Shown: positions 34,443-48,120, counted from the stretch's first letter. The stretch is 64,000 bases of DNA from Bryum argenteum (GCA_037043015.1 CM073327.1:7484727-7548726), one strand, 5' to 3'. Translations and numbers: made by a program. The notes: generated by a model from the letters alone, not told the origin.

Positions 34443-37400
34443 ATGAGTTTCAGCAGCAATCCAGGGTCGTCTTCTTCAGGTGATCACCCAGTGCAAGCGG
34501 AGCTTCAGTCATTGCTGCAGCAGCTGGGTTGGTCTTACGTAGTTCTCTGGACTTTCAACCCCCACTTAAGGTTAAATTTCCTCCCTGGCTTCAACAATTC
34601 ATGAATTCGAGGTTTGTACGAGTCATGAATTAGAGATTTGGCTTCAAACAAAGCCCTCCATAGATTTGAAAGGTTTTGAAAGAGTCCATGAACTAGGAAT
34701 TCGGCTTCCGATTTGGGAGGTTTCAGAATTCTAGGACCAGAATGTCGGCTTAAGGTTTAGGTAGGGTTTTGAGAGGTCTACGAGATTCATGGATTAGAAA
34801 TTCGGCTTTGTGAGATTTAAACGATTTTGGTTGATCTGTTTCAGGAGCCTGGAGTGGACAGGGGGTCATTTGCAGGGAACACAGACTCGCCAAGAGATTT
34901 GGAAACAGCAGTTTTTCAACTTCACATACAAGGCTTGCTTCTTCACTCCTGGCCAAGGGTAAGTATGCTCTGTCAATATCTCTCTGCAGCCTGGAATTCC
35001 ATTGTACCGACATATTTCATTATATTAAGAATGCAAAAAACGCGATACAGCTGCTATTTTGAGTGTTGTGCACTCTTTCTCTAAGTTTCAGGGTTTAGGG
35101 TTTAAGACCATAAGTGAGTGATACTTGCGCCATTGTTAAGCACTTAAAGTATCTGGAAGACTAGCCAACAGTAAAGTGGCAAAATTCATCAGAGTCTGTC
35201 ATTTTTAAAAGTGTGAGGTTTTAGATCGAAATGAATATCCTTGCTAAGAGGAGGCTGTTGATACCGACAAATCTGTCATCTTCTTAGTACAATTGAATGT
35301 TTTGTTTTCTTGGACTTTTGACATTAGATAGCCTTTCACGTTGCGTTATCTTAAAAGACATTGGTGGTTTCTCGAGTGGAATTTCTAGTTTGACTCTCAA
35401 GTTATAAGTTTCGAGAATTTTCTCTTGGAACGCAGGTTTCTTGAGCGGATTTCGACCTTAAATGTCGGCAAGGTGAAATTTTGGATTGTCCCGATTTTCT
35501 AAAATTCCATCGTTTTTGGCAGATCTGTAGGCATGGCATATGCAGAACGGAGGAACATGTGGATGAATGGGCCGTCAGTGTACAGCTTTGCAGGATCTGA
35601 GCAGGAAGTTCAATTCTTCCAGCAAGCCAGAATTCAGGTAAAAATGATAATCACCAAATTCTGTTACTTGAATTTTCCACACAAACTGCCTAAGTAGCCA
35701 AATACGGATTCAGCTTCTTGCATGGTCAATTGGGATTACCTTCGATTAAACACCTGAAGGAGAAGCTCTACAGTTCTACAGTGACATCCAGGCGGCCATA
35801 TCTGAAATCCATGAACAGAGTTCTTCCGAATTAGATCCTACGGGAATCCAACCGTAGGATCTTCTTTAGAACTGTCTAACGATTTTTGTCAAGTTTCTCC
35901 GCACGGATCATGTCCAAGTTTCAGTATTTGCAAAAACAGAATATTTTTGTGACCAGTCGATTTTGGCTTTAAGGGGTTAATGATTCATCGTCCCTACAGA
36001 CTGCGGTTTACATTCCATCGGAAAAGTGCGTGCTGGAGGTTGGTACCACTGAAAATGTAAGCACAGTCCTCATCTTTTCATTGTCGAACTTATTCGTTTC
36101 CAGGAATCTTAGTCTTTGATCTAGTAAGATGTAGTGCTCGGAAATCTTTGAAGAATATCCTCGCTTCAGCAAGATTTCTTGCTTCTTGGTTGATACCCAT
36201 GTAAAAATAGCCGAAATCTCTAAAAATCAAACCAGTAGGTGATTGGCAATCTCATTCCAGATTCAGAACTAGCTGGTGACAGAATCCTCCTGATCTAAGT
36301 AAGCTATTATTGAAACTCTAAACAAAAATGATCATACTGAGAATGTTGTGTGTGTAATCGATCGCAGGTGGCCGAGGACGTCGATCTGATGAGCAGTATC
36401 GCCGGATTCATGGAGAATAGCATCTTGCCACTGCTGGGCCATACAGTTTCTCAACTATCTCATGTTCCGGTACTGAGAGGCCCCATGCGACCCCACAGCT
36501 CTGATCAGATACCAAGAAGGTACCAAGTCTCTTAAACCACCCAGATGAGATGGTAAACCGTGCTGTTTTTCGGACGAATTGATTTAACCCGGCCATGATT
36601 TGGTGTGTGCGGGGAAATTACAGGATTTCGAGCACCGACACATTCTTGCAAGAACTGGAAGAGGATGAAAGCGTGGAAGAGATGAGGAGTAAGTTTTCCT
36701 CCGTCAAAACAACACAAGCATTCGCCGGTCCATCCCATTCCGGCACCACGTCCTCCAGTTTGAGCAGCTTCGAGGAGAGTTCTGTCAAGAAGAACTCGCC
36801 GCCCGAGCAGATCGTGTCCCTCATGCAATTATTCTCTATGCCAAGCTCTTCCGCACAAAGGTACGAACTACTATCACTTACATTGTTTTGTCTCATCAGG
36901 CAAAATTCCTGTTCATTTGTCAGACACAATTTAGATGTGATGTACATTTGATACATTGAAGACGTCTTGGATGTACATTGAAGACGTCTAAATTGTGTCT
37001 GACACTAGGAATTTTGTCAGGTAAGACAACCCTGACTAGTTTAAGTATGATTGTCTTATAGAACTGCCCATTGTGATTACAAATAGTATAAAAGAACAAC
37101 TTATAACTTAGAACAGTACAAAAGAAAATCATGCACAACATGTGTGGTTTTCTAGCAAGATTTTGGTGGGATTTGCAACGTTTGGGTTATTGTCTCTTAC
37201 AATTGTTGTGGGGCTTATATATTGATACACAACATTTTTCACCTTGAATTAATCTACGATTTCTGTTGCTTAAGTCCAAAGACTTTGGTATTCCCACTTC
37301 CTCTTTGTAGTAATGTTCACTAGATTTGATAAATTGGAAACTGATTGTTCACTTTAGGCTGCCATTTGCAATCAGTGTCCCTTGTCTTTTCTTCAAGTCA

Positions 37401-39690
37401 CCAATTGCACCATGTCCTGACAATAGATTGTTACACTTGCAAGAAAGTTTGCATGCTCTCACATTTAGTGTTCTGACAATTGTGATCCTGGAATTTTTAT
37501 AATCCTAGATTTTTATTTTTAATTTTTATTCTTTTATGAATTGTGTTGTTTGCAGGGAGACACCCAGGCATAGTCCTGAGCTTCCCATGGAGGACATAAG
37601 CACGAGCCATGGCATGGGAATGCAAGAATTTGCACACATGGTGGACGAGCAGGAGCCATGGCCGTACATGGACATGCCAATGCCATTGGAAGGTGCCTTC
37701 CGGGAATGGCGACCTACCGGCCCGGCCGTGATGCGGGTGTCCGAGGGAATGGCCATGAACCACGACCTCATGCGTCGCTGCTTCGATTTCTTGGGACGAA
37801 TTCCCGTTCTGTCGGGGCCACCGGGTGCTCACCATCATAGTCCTCCCCGCGCTCAAAACTTTGACCTGCCTGGTCCCCGCTCGTCGCCTTCCAGTTCCAG
37901 CCCCGAGCAAGTCCCAGACCGTGACCAGGTACCTCAAGTACTTCACACAGTATTGTCTTATCAGACAACATTCCTATTCATTTCTCACAGACAATTTAGA
38001 TGAGACGTACATTTGATACATCGAAAGATGTCTTAGATGTACATCTCATTTAATTTTGGCTGACAAATGAATAGGAATTTTGTCTGAGAAAAGACAACCC
38101 TGACTTCACATGCATGTTATAAGGTTGTTGTTAGTAGGGTGCCAGCGTAAGATGAGTGTTCAATGTTTCATGACAAAAAAGAGGTTTTGGATTTTCATAC
38201 AGTAATTCTAAGAAGAGTTTGTAAAGGATTAGTGTTGTCATGCAAGTTGTGAAAATGTCAATTGAAGTTTGTTTAGTTCAGTGTGAAGAAAAGGTTTCTG
38301 GAGTGGTAGAGAAAGAGGCATACAAGATTCATTAACTCAAATTCTACTTAGGCTAAAGAGTGAAGACACTTCATTAGTTTGTACTATGTACTTTACGCAA
38401 AAACTTGTTACCAATGTGTGGTTGTGTCTCTTTTATAGAAATTCTTAGAGGTAGAAGAGTTTTGGTGGTAGTGAGGTTGTTAGTCTTTGTGATAATCAAC
38501 TCTTTGTGATACACACTAAATTGTGTGTACATATAACCAATTAGACTCAAGTACATAAATTGAAGCCTAATGCCGTTACTAAAACAAGTTTCAATGTACT
38601 TCAATCATTATTTAATTAGAAGCTGAAAGGTAGGATAAACACAATGTAGCTATAAGAGCATAATATAATCATTGATTATGAAGTTTTGAAAGTTTAGATC
38701 AATCATTGTTTATCGATTATAGAAAACTAACTAAGGTTAAAACTCATTATGGCGTGGATTTTTTTCATTTTGTGCAGGCAAGGCCATCACGTACACGAAA
38801 ACCTAATGACAAGAGAACAATTGGCCCTCAAAGGGTAGAAAATGTTGAAGCTGCCAAACTAATCCACACGAAGAAAGAGCGAGAGCGTCGGTTGATACAA
38901 AAAGAGAATTTTGCAAAGTTGAGGCGTATAGTGCCCATCATCTCCAAGGTAATTTTTTTTTTTTTTTTTAAACATTAAAATTAATAAATCCAAACCTTTT
39001 TTGTAAAGATAAAATTAATCCTCTATATCTACTATGTTATCAAGCTACATAACATGCTTGTGTTGTACAGTAGATATAGAGGATTGATTTTATCTTTACT
39101 ATTGTTGTCATATCTTCTTCAGTCAAATTGTTACGACATTAATTGACACTTAGAAATCCACACCTTATTTAACAAATTCAAAATTTTAATCTTATCATCT
39201 TTGTTAAACTTATTAAATAGTCTTATCTCATCTTTGTTAATCTTATCAAGATAGTGTTATCTCATGTTTGTAAATCCTATCAAATAGTCTTATAGTCTTC
39301 ACATGTCAGCTAACATCATTTCTGGCGATCAAAACAACAAGAATAGGTCAAATGAACACTGTGCTTACATCATTTTTTGTGATTAAAACATCAAGAATAG
39401 GTCAAATGAACACTCCATTCACACCAGCCTGCAGAAAGAGTCCTAAACAACTAAACTATTCATAATTATGTTGTAAATTGCATGATTAGAATGACAAAGC
39501 CTCAATTTTGAGCGACGCCATCATCTACCTCAACGTCCTCCACGGGCAAATTCAAAAGCTGGAAGGAGACATGGCCGACCTGGAGAGCCACCACGAGAGA
39601 TTGAAATCGTCGCACCAGGAGCTTCAGGATCGAAACAAGCAGCTGGAAGACATTGTCAAGGGAGCCGGTCTTGACCTTCCCCCCACCTAA
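34443..39690 (+). CDS. bHLH transcription factor with bHLH-MYC_N domain
   Basis: Nine exons: 34443-34570, 34845-34958, 35523-35637, 36000-36056, 36368-36519, 36624-36860, 37556-37928, 38778-38948 and 39490-39690. All have GT/AG borders and compatible phases, giving 515 residues. Residues about 20-150 form a bHLH-MYC_N domain (LGWSYVVLWTFNPHLR, LEWTGG, TPGQGSVGMAYAERRNMW, IQTAVYIPSEKCVLEVGTTE). Residues 422-470 form the bHLH: HTKKERERR holds the H-E-R residues expected to read an E-box, followed by LRRIVPIISK|NDKASILSDAIIYL. The intron before helix 2 is the position usual in plant bHLH genes. A short coiled coil (about 467-505) follows and could mediate dimerisation. It should act in the nucleus. 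The subgroup is uncertain: the divergent MYC_N resembles bHLH041-like more than GL3/TT8. Introns 6 and 7 each carry a hAT-type MITE. Confidence 0.88.
36881..37034. mobile_element. hAT-type MITE in bHLH intron 6
   Basis: About 154 bp. The right end, read in reverse, starts CAGGGTTGTCTTACCTGAC, and the left end is CATTGTTTTGTCTCATCAGG. The interior folds back around GACGTCTTGGATGTACATTG. It is similar end to end to the copy in intron 7. No clear target duplication remains, so it is the older of the two. Confidence 0.7.
37948..38102. mobile_element. hAT-type MITE in bHLH intron 7 with 8-bp TSD
   Basis: A 155-bp foldback element with perfect 8-bp target duplications ACTTCACA at 37940-37947 and 38103-38110. 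The left end is CAGTATTGTCTTATCAGACA, and the right end reversed is CAGGGTTGTCTTTTCTCAGA. CAG ends with 8-bp duplications are the hAT hallmark. It lies only about 11 bp beyond the exon 7 splice donor. Confidence 0.88.
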
Positions 39691-40956
39691 ATAATTCCGC
39701 ATTGATAGCTACCAGTATATATATATACATGTATATTTAATTGGTTTAATGGCAATCAGATCTACTGCTGCTGCTTGCAAGGACTGGGTGTGTGTTGAAT
39801 CACCTGCCTGCCTTGTTTGACCAGACGATTCTGTATTGAGTACACTTAGTTCGCAACAACCAAAAAAGAAAGAAAATGAAAAATTGATTCTTAGTATGTA
39901 GTGTTAGTATATTTATACATTGATGACTGCTGTGAGTATGTATCACGATATTGTGATCTGTTTCCATGTATTAGAGGAAGATTGAATCGAAATAAAGTAG
40001 ACTCCGTTTTCTTGTAGATTGCGGAGGCTCTGGTAAGAAGGTTTAAATTGCTTCCTGTCGTAAAGTCGGATTGATGTTAGATGATTGCATGAGACAGGCG
40101 TTGATGATTGATGTGAGGTGAATTTACTATCAGAGTTTAGAGAGAAGTCAAATCCTGTTGATATTAGTCTATTTTCAGGCGTATTAAGGTTGCTCCCATG
40201 GAGCTGAGTGTGCGGATGGCACCCAGTTGTTTCTGTCACTTCTGTTAATCACCCCGAAAAGGGCTTCACGAGTCAAAGTGGTCAGTGACATGCACTGTTT
40301 TTTTGACGTGCATTGCGCTGTGCGCATCAAAAAAGCATTGCATGTTCCGCCTAACTTGGACTGATTCTGAGCATCATAGGTTCCGTCACACTTGGAGTGC
40401 TTCTGACATGAACTGCGTTACAGTGCAGTGGATGCTTCGTTCCGGTCATCACTTCGCCGGTTGTATACGTTGATGTCAGTGTGATGTAAGATGACTGGAA
40501 ACTTTTGTACCGGCCTTGTGTTCTCAGAGTAGTTGAACAGTACGTCGTTGAAAGAATCGTTGTTACTGAACGATTAGTACATCTCAGAACAGGTGCGATT
40601 TCATGCTTGGACTCCTCGAAGCACACACTAAGGTCCGTGATCAATTGTAGCACATCTCAAATCATGCCACTTGAATAAATTAGCTTCCGTTACAGTGAGG
40701 TTCAAATCAATACCAGATGAATCTTCAAGTTTACATACAATACCAAATGCACAGTCGCGGAAGCATTGGGTTCCTCTGGACCCTGCCTAAAGAAAATTCA
40801 TGATTCTATCAGATAGGAAACAGGAGCGTTACAAAAGTGCCTAAGACTTAGGAATATGAAATACTTAAACCCGAGATCGCGTACCTACCGATCTGTCAAT
40901 TTCAAGGCCGCTCCGCCACAAAATGCGTCCACTCCAATCATACAGACGTTGGAGTG
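39691..40956. other. bHLH 3' flank, no further gene
   Basis: 39691 onward includes a TA-rich stretch (TATATATATACATGTATAT) and presumably the 3' UTR. 40280-40660 is more GC-balanced, with short ORFs on both strands that I cannot assign. Confidence 0.4.
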
Positions 40957-41164
40957 CATTCCGAAGCTGTACACCACCCTCTACTGGCATCGAGGCTCCA
41001 AGCAAAGGATTGTGTACAGCTTTGGAATGGTCTCCACCATCCATACGCAGCGACAACCCGCTACTACAACCACCCATCATGTGGACACTGGAGTACAAGC
41101 CAAAGCCGTATACGAGTCATACATCGAGGTGCAAGAAGAAAGACCGTATACAGCTTTGGAATGA
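40957..41164. repeat. Inverted and direct repeats around GTGTACAGCTTTGGAATG
   Basis: CATTCCGAAGCTGTACAC (40957-40974) and GTGTACAGCTTTGGAATG (41012-41029) are inverted with one mismatch. A third related word, CGTATACAGCTTTGGAATG, is at 41145-41163 in direct orientation. The overlapping ORFs in three frames over this area have no known motif. A CCCTAACCCTAAA telo-box-like word lies just after, near 41320. Confidence 0.6.
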
Positions 41165-42530
41165 ACACCAGTGCCCACACGGACAAAACCGAACCGACCC
41201 AGCAAGCATGAGGCAGTCAACGCAACGCCCACAATGCAAGAAAGTGGTGAAGAGGAACGAAGAGAATGAGAATGGAGTGCATTGTGCGTGGTTTAATAAG
41301 GCGCTGAGCGCCAAACCCTAACCCTAAAACAGCACGGAAGGAGGCTGGGGTTGACTTAGTGAGCTTGGACAGTGTCAGTGGAGGAAGGACAGTGGGAAGG
41401 TGAAGTGGAGCCTTCCTTTTTTCTTGGGATGCCGGCGTGATTTTAGCTTCCCTTTGACCGGCTTGCCATTTGATGATCTTTATTATATGTTATTTTTAAC
41501 CAAGTGATGTATTAATCAATTGAGAGAAATACATTTGTTAATTCTTATTTTTGTTGAAACAATCAATGTGGTTTGTTGACTTTGGTGATGAATTCACCTT
41601 GCGAATTTCATTTTCTGTTCATGCTATAATCATATAGCTTCCAAAGTAGACTAAAAGTTACTTTCTTGACATATTTCATGAACTATATATTTTTGCTCTC
41701 TAGAAGTTTGTAGATTGGAGGATGATGCATAACTCTCAAATTATTTGTATATAGTTGAAGGTTCACTACTATAGTAGAAAAGTATGGTATTGACCGAACC
41801 AGTCGATCCACTAGACAGATGGCTATAGGTGGGAGCAAAGCAAAGTGACGGCACGAGGCGTCGCATGAAGCATAGGAGGACAAAGGAGGCACATTTGAGG
41901 GCGGCTGGATGAACCATCCGCTAGCTTCATCACTTGAGGCTTGCCAACCTCAACAATTGGCCTATTACAATCTTTTTGCAGCTCGTTGGGTACCCATCTT
42001 CACTTACATCCTAGAGAATGGGTGCCACTAGTTTCATGTCGATTAGGCATTTAGTCTAGTATGTATGAGGTTTCTCTTAGAAATTTTTCATTAAAAAATA
42101 AGATATCCCTTCGCCAAGTAGCCTTGCTACTTTGGTATATGATTGTATTTCTCTCAATTGATTAATACATTGATTGGTTTTAACAAAAATAAAATAAAAA
42201 TGGAAGTGTAGTGTTACCACAAGTATGGTGGGGTCTTGAATCACAATGTATGGGTACCTTAAATACCTCTGGGAGAATATCATGTCATGTATTTTCAAGG
42301 TACTACTAATTGGGTATGAATTAGCATAGTGTCCACTCCGAGAGAGGTTAGTAGTCACAATATTGCTGTAATGACATCCAAGGATAGGTCAAAATGATTT
42401 GACCACATCTACCTCAAAATAGCTTCAAAGCTCTCCTTATTTTAATATTTTCACAAGGGTCTCCACTAATGTATTCACCAAGAAGGTCTTGTTCCACTAA
42501 GTTTGTGAAAGTCATGGTTTCTCCACTCCG
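41165..42530. other. Intergenic, contains retroposon-like 3' ends
   Basis: Two copies of the TTTCTCTCAATTGATTAATA block occur here: 41488-41548 on the minus strand and 42134-42193 on the + strand. No gene is supported. Confidence 0.45.
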
Positions 42531-42753
42531 CTACACTAAATAGGTAGATTAGTGTTAGATACACTAATTTACATAAGCAAGCTGTAAGTTTTTACTGTTA
42601 GTCAATATTTTTACCCTCTGCAATGGTCAAGATGGGGATCCTTACATAGTATTGGAATCAATACTCTTGGTAAATTTTTTGTACCAAAAGTAAAAACTTG
42701 TAGCATTTTCAAATCTTACAAAAATCTAACACTAATCTACCTATTTAGTGTAG
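42531..42753. mobile_element. CTACAC MITE, 223-bp copy 3 (inverted)
   Basis: Starts CTACACTAAATAGGTAGATT and ends CCTATTTAGTGTAG. It is opposite in orientation to 31979-32201 and of identical length. Interior words CAAGATGGGGATCCTTACAT and AGTAAAAACTTGTAG match as reverse complements. Confidence 0.8.
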
Positions 42754-45700
42754 TGTTTAAAGGACTTTTGAAATTATATGTAGTTTTTAACGATTGGGGT
42801 CTCAAGTGTGAAAAGAGCAATCTCATTGTTCATCTTTTCTTTAGGATTTGGTGAGAAAGGTTACTTTTGAACCTATTTAATAACAACAAATTTTAGATTG
42901 ATGACATGGGTTGGAAAATATCCAAAATGTTCGTTTTGTAACCGATTAATGTAGTATATGAATATGCTTAAAAAGTCTCACCATCATTCTTGGCAAATAT
43001 AGGGACAATCATGGTCCCCAGCTTTTTGCTCCTCTTTTGCTACTTTTATAACCAACTAAATGATTCAATTTCTTTCCAATGGTTGGGAAGTTGTTGGGGA
43101 AAAAATGATACACTACGTCAACCCAAAATATCCAAAATGCAAAGATTTGATTGAGTTGTAAAGGCCCCTCCAACAACCCAAGAACAATTCTTAGTACAAG
43201 TACTTTAAGTTTGCGAATGCACGAGCTTACGTGTAGCGGAAGGCTCTTGTTTTATAATTGTGCAACCATGCCGAACTTTGTCTAAGAACTTCAAATCCAT
43301 TGAATCCATAGTAAGGGCTGCTTTACATGTGGGGCCAAGCCATTGATGGGGCCAATTCATAACTCATGATCTAGAGCCCAATGCTTGATTTCAATACAAA
43401 ATTCATTATTTCACTAAAGATTTTTTTAGTGTGAACAAATTAAAAGCATGGAATGTAGCTAATAATACGAATTAGCACCATGGTCTTGTTTTTTCCTTCT
43501 ACAAATCAGCCATGGCAAGGGCTTTACACACAGGAAAATTGGCCCACACTTCATTAATTGTTTTATGTGTTCTCCTAGTGGCTATGGAGCCAATTGGGCT
43601 GAAAATGTGAGTGAATTGACTTAGAGATTTGTTGGCCTTGACTTCCCATGTAAAGCGTCCCTTATTGCAAGAGACTTGGCCGCAATTTATGGAACATTCC
43701 CGGTTAATAATGAAAATAATGGGGAGTGACTCATCTGATCAGCTAATAAAACATTTGTGTTCATATATAGAAAGTCCAGAATCTTCGGAGCTGACTTCCA
43801 TTCCTGAGATTCTTTTGCTATATTTCACCAAAAACCACACAAGCTGTCAATTTTGGGTACATTATGTAACAAAAATAAAATTTAAAAGTTTAAAATAAAA
43901 TTTAAAATAAATAAATTGTAGGGTCTTGAATTTCATTTCATGGAAATGTATGGAAAGATCTTGTTTGATTTGACCATATAGATTATAAGATATGAGTCAA
44001 GTAAGTATCTATGCAAGGGTCTACTCCTTGACAGGGGTGAAGTAACTCTTGTGTTCTTGCATATAATAGGAGGTCATGGAGTATAGAAATAGGGGTGAGA
44101 TTGGTGCTTTATTCACGTTGGCCTTTGAAGGGCTACATTCTTTTTTATGCTTTTGATGTATCCTTGTGAAGATCTTTAGCTGATTATGATCACTCTTTGT
44201 TGAAAATCTTTGCATGTGTTGGTTTAAGTAAATATGATAGATTGATAATTATATTAGGCACTCCCATACAAGATTTTTGAAATATTAGGCACTCCCATAC
44301 AAGATTTTTGAATTATCGCACGAATGAGTCAGATTTGGCACAAATTGCTTATATCAAAGAAAAAGTGGAATTGTGAATTATGTAGAATAACACCCTAGAG
44401 TAAGAGAATGTATATATAATTCATTACATACTAGCTAATTTTTTACTTAATAAAGTTGTATTCCTATTTTTATTTAACTAGTATTTTTGTATAGCACATG
44501 GAAGAATAACATCCTTTCCATAAAGAGGAGAAAAGAAATATTTCAAAGATCTAATCGCTCTAAGGTTTTGATGAAGAAATGGCTTCTAAAATCATTCGAT
44601 ATATAGTATAATTTGTATTGGGCACTGATGCTAGAATGGGCCTTTTCTATTTTAGTGCTTTAGTACTATATCCATTTGAAGTCAACATAGTTCACTTTCT
44701 TAGATCTTCCCTTTCTTCCCAGAATTGCAAACAATGTCTATAACTTTTACACCAAATGTACGTGCTAAGTAGAATTTGGACCAACATGAAGCTTGCATAG
44801 TTCTTCGCCTACCAAATCGTTTTAAAAAATCAAGATAAAATAGGAGATTGTACAAAATTGCTAAAAATATCCCAAGGATGTTCAAAGGTTGAATATTGGA
44901 TGAGAGTCATCGATTTTTTTTTTTTTTTTTTTTCGTAAATGGAGTGTGGCGTGACTGGCTCCACCCCAACCGCCCATCTCAGACGAAGTGGCGAAAAACA
45001 GTAAATTCTAAGTAACTCTCCTGGCTCCCCAACGTAAAATGCTTATGCGGTGGTGGCGGTTTCTTTTGTACTTGGATAAGATGAACAGTGAACACATTTG
45101 GCTCCTTCCACGGTCGTCCACAAGCGCATGTGGCGAAGTTCATTGTTTTTGGTCACTCTTGTGGCAATCTTCACTGTTTCTAGTCACTCATGTGGCGAGT
45201 AATTTATTTTTTTTGTTTTTGTTTAAATCATGCATAAGCATCATTTACATTTGCAAGGTTTGAAGAAGGGATGATGATGTACAAACGATGATGTGCAGAG
45301 TTAATGCCAAATAAGAGGTTTTCTAATGCCAAGAGATTAGATAACAATTTCTTAGCATTGTGCAAACATTTGCATTTGCTTGTTCAATCCACTCAAGCAA
45401 ATGAGACCCTTATTGCCATGACATTTGAAATGCACAAACACATTCAAAATTGAGCTAACACACATGAGCTTGATAAAGAACACATCCAAACACATTCAAC
45501 TGATGAACTAAGGGTTGAATGTGTACCTGTAGCTTTGTGTCGAGAGTGGAATGGTTAGCCTTCATCACCGTACCTCTATGCAAACATAAACATACAAAGA
45601 GTATTGGCCGGAGAACTTGAACCTCGGCCAAGTAGGCCCTGCCCAATTGCAGCACCCAATCCCACCACCCCACTCCAGTTAGAAACTGACTATTTACTCC

Positions 45701-45956
45701 ATGAATAGAAAACGTGCTATTATAATCGAAACAAAGGAAAACTCTTACTTGTATGCCAATCGTTTCCGGGCGTCACCACAGTGTATTATGGCTGCAGCAT
45801 ATGGGAAGCTTTCGAGATTCCACCACGGTTGTCCAAAAATTTTGACACAAGTGTCCAGGTGGCCGCCAAGTCGATTACGGACTTAGATTGCATGTAGGCC
45901 AATGTTGAAAATGTGCGCTCATCCTCAACACTTCCAAGCACCGAAGTGATAGCTAT
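42754..45956. other. Intergenic, no supported gene
   Basis: AT-rich. An ORF at 43629-43898 has no recognisable motif. A direct duplication of ATATTAGGCACTCCCATACA occurs near 44251 and 44281. A T20 run at 44914-44933 precedes a GC-richer ~110-bp stretch that may be a short retroposon read on the minus strand, but no promoter boxes are evident. Confidence 0.4.
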
Positions 45957-48120
45957 TTAGCTGAGTTTAATAAACTCTGAGAGATGAGAGAGCATCAATC
46001 CATTCTGTCCAATTTTCTCCCAAAGTTTAGAGATCGGGTTTTGGTCCTTCGGTTCAACCATGGCGGAGGCACAATTTGATTTCATAGTCAGTGTAAAGAG
46101 GCTTGTTTGAAGTCCCAGCAGTCGGACATCCAACATTGGCTCGAGATCCACCGTAGCAGACTCACCCACGACCCCAACACTCACAACCCGAGGCATGCAG
46201 TATTGGCAGCGCAAGGTCTTCATATGCAAAAGGAAAAACTCATCTGCATTTGCTTGACACCAAATTTGTGGAAAAACAATTTAGATAGCGTTCATGAGAT
46301 CCAAATTTAAGAAAAAGCCTATCAACCTCAGCAATCAACATTTTTGTCGCATCCTTGCACTGTCCCTTCACGGAGGAGACAACCTCCTCGAAATCGCTCC
46401 TATTCATCGATTGCTTGGCACGTGAAATAGAACAGAGTTTGTGGGCAGGGTATGAGTGACATCCGATTCGGAAGCTCCAGGCTTCAAATCAACCATTCAA
46501 GACCACCACCCACTCCTTGGAGATCGTGTAGCTGTGGTCACTCACTACGTCACAAAACTGTTGTAAGTGCATAGGCTGAAAGGACGAATCGAGGTTACAA
46601 TACATCAAGTAGAGTTCAGCTTGTGTTATCTTCACCACTGCCACAAAATCGTTGACAAACGCGTGAGTAGATTGTGCAAATTACATTAGCAAGTTCAAGG
46701 ACTCTAATATAGGCATGATAAAAGGCAAGGCAACTAATGTGCAAATATTGTGCAAAGGAGCTCATAATTGAGCCTGACGCTATCTCTAGTTGGCGCCTAC
46801 CTACTGCTCATATCAGGCTCCTTCACTGCTGCATGTTTACACATTTTGGCAATAAGACTCTTGTATTCTCCCAACACCCTTCTAAGTAGATGCAAAAGCA
46901 AAATCCATTGGGTCTTCACGTTTTGCAACATTTTCGGACCCTTTCTTACTATGATGTTAGGAAGTTTCTGAAATTCTAGATGTTTCTTGGGCGATGCAAT
47001 AAAGTATGCATACATAGCTTGACAAGGTGGCTCAAGTTTCGCCACTATAGGCAAGTTGGATATGGCTTGAACTGCTAGATTTGTGCAATGGTCCATACAG
47101 TGGATCTCAAGCATGAATGGGACATGTTTGGTCTGCAACTGCTTTGTGACTCCACTCTTGCTTCCCCAAAACATCGAGACACCGTTTGCACCAAACGATA
47201 CCAACTTTTGTGCAATATTTATAGCATCAACCCTCGATGATGCAAGAGATGCGCCACTATGGCATTAGTAACAGCATCTGCCTCACTTTCTTCAACAAGA
47301 CGGTGCAAACCAAGCAGTATGCTAATTCGGCTAAACCCAACTTACCGGAATATATGCATGCAAGCTTAGCCAAGATTCATAGTCGATTATAGTTACCTCG
47401 TCTGCGGAGATAGAGAAGAATGACGTATAATGAAGTACCTTCTTGGTTTGTTGAAAAACCACCTCCTCCATGCTCACTGCAATCTCCTACGGTCCGCAGT
47501 CCACACTCCAATGCTTCTTCGGCATATCCGGGACTCGCAACTGCTGGAGCAATGCACAATGGTTCTTGTAGTCTGTCATTGAGCGACAATGGTTGAGCAA
47601 GTTGAAGACCACACGGAACTGAACAAGATTTTATTTTCTTCTCGCGAGTTGCACCTTCATGCATGAGCTCGACCACTGTCTCGCTGCCGCTCCTAGCAAA
47701 GTGTATTTGCTCGTTCTTGACGTGGTGACAGGTCGAGAGAAAGTAGTGCTGGCCCTTCTTCAGCTTCTGAGTGTCCACGAGCCCTCACCTTCTCCCTGCA
47801 TGCTTCCAGAGCGAATCTAACATGGGCACAAGCAATTTCTCGCACCCCTCCACCTCGCTGCAGACAATGCATTTTATTTGGAAAACACGACCGTCCTTCT
47901 CAAAGACCGACTCTGCCCAGGGCAGTTTTGCCGCCCAAGTGTCCTGGAAGTGTTTGTTGTTGTCGTAACTTTGCCGCCTAAACTTCGCAGCCTCCACCAG
48001 GGGACTCGCAATTGGAGAGCCTAGCACCTCCAAGTCGGAGTCACAGCTCGCAGCAGGTTTTGCAAGTTTTGCTTGGGCCATTTCCACAGAGACATTGTTC
48101 CCATAGCTCTCATTCTCCAT
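45957..48120 (-). mobile_element. Decayed hAT transposon with BED-type zinc finger
   Basis: Minus-strand pieces in order resemble plant ZNF862-like hAT proteins. At the N-terminal end (48120-47785) is FQDTWAAKLPWAE...DGRVFQIKCIVCSEVEGCEKL, then LDSLWKHAGR, a BED-like Cys/His finger. Next (47778-47377) comes GQHYFLSTCHHVKNEQIHFA. Next (47204-46797) comes SFGANGVSMFWGSKSGVTKQL and HCMDHCTNLAVQAIS, the transposase core with catalytic-region features of hAT. Downstream pieces reach about 45957. Frames change repeatedly, so the gene is dead. No clear 8-bp flanking duplication was found. Confidence 0.8.

Noticed and set aside
36618-36956. Antisense and read-through ORFs at bHLH exon 6
   Set aside because: Exon 6 in the sense frame continues the bHLH protein with consistent splice phases; read-through enters a MITE.
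43629-43898. 89-residue ORF
   Set aside because: AT-rich surroundings, no recognisable domain and no splice-compatible neighbour.
44914-45040. Possible SINE next to a T20 run
   Set aside because: No A/B promoter boxes and no second copy in the window; cannot be supported.
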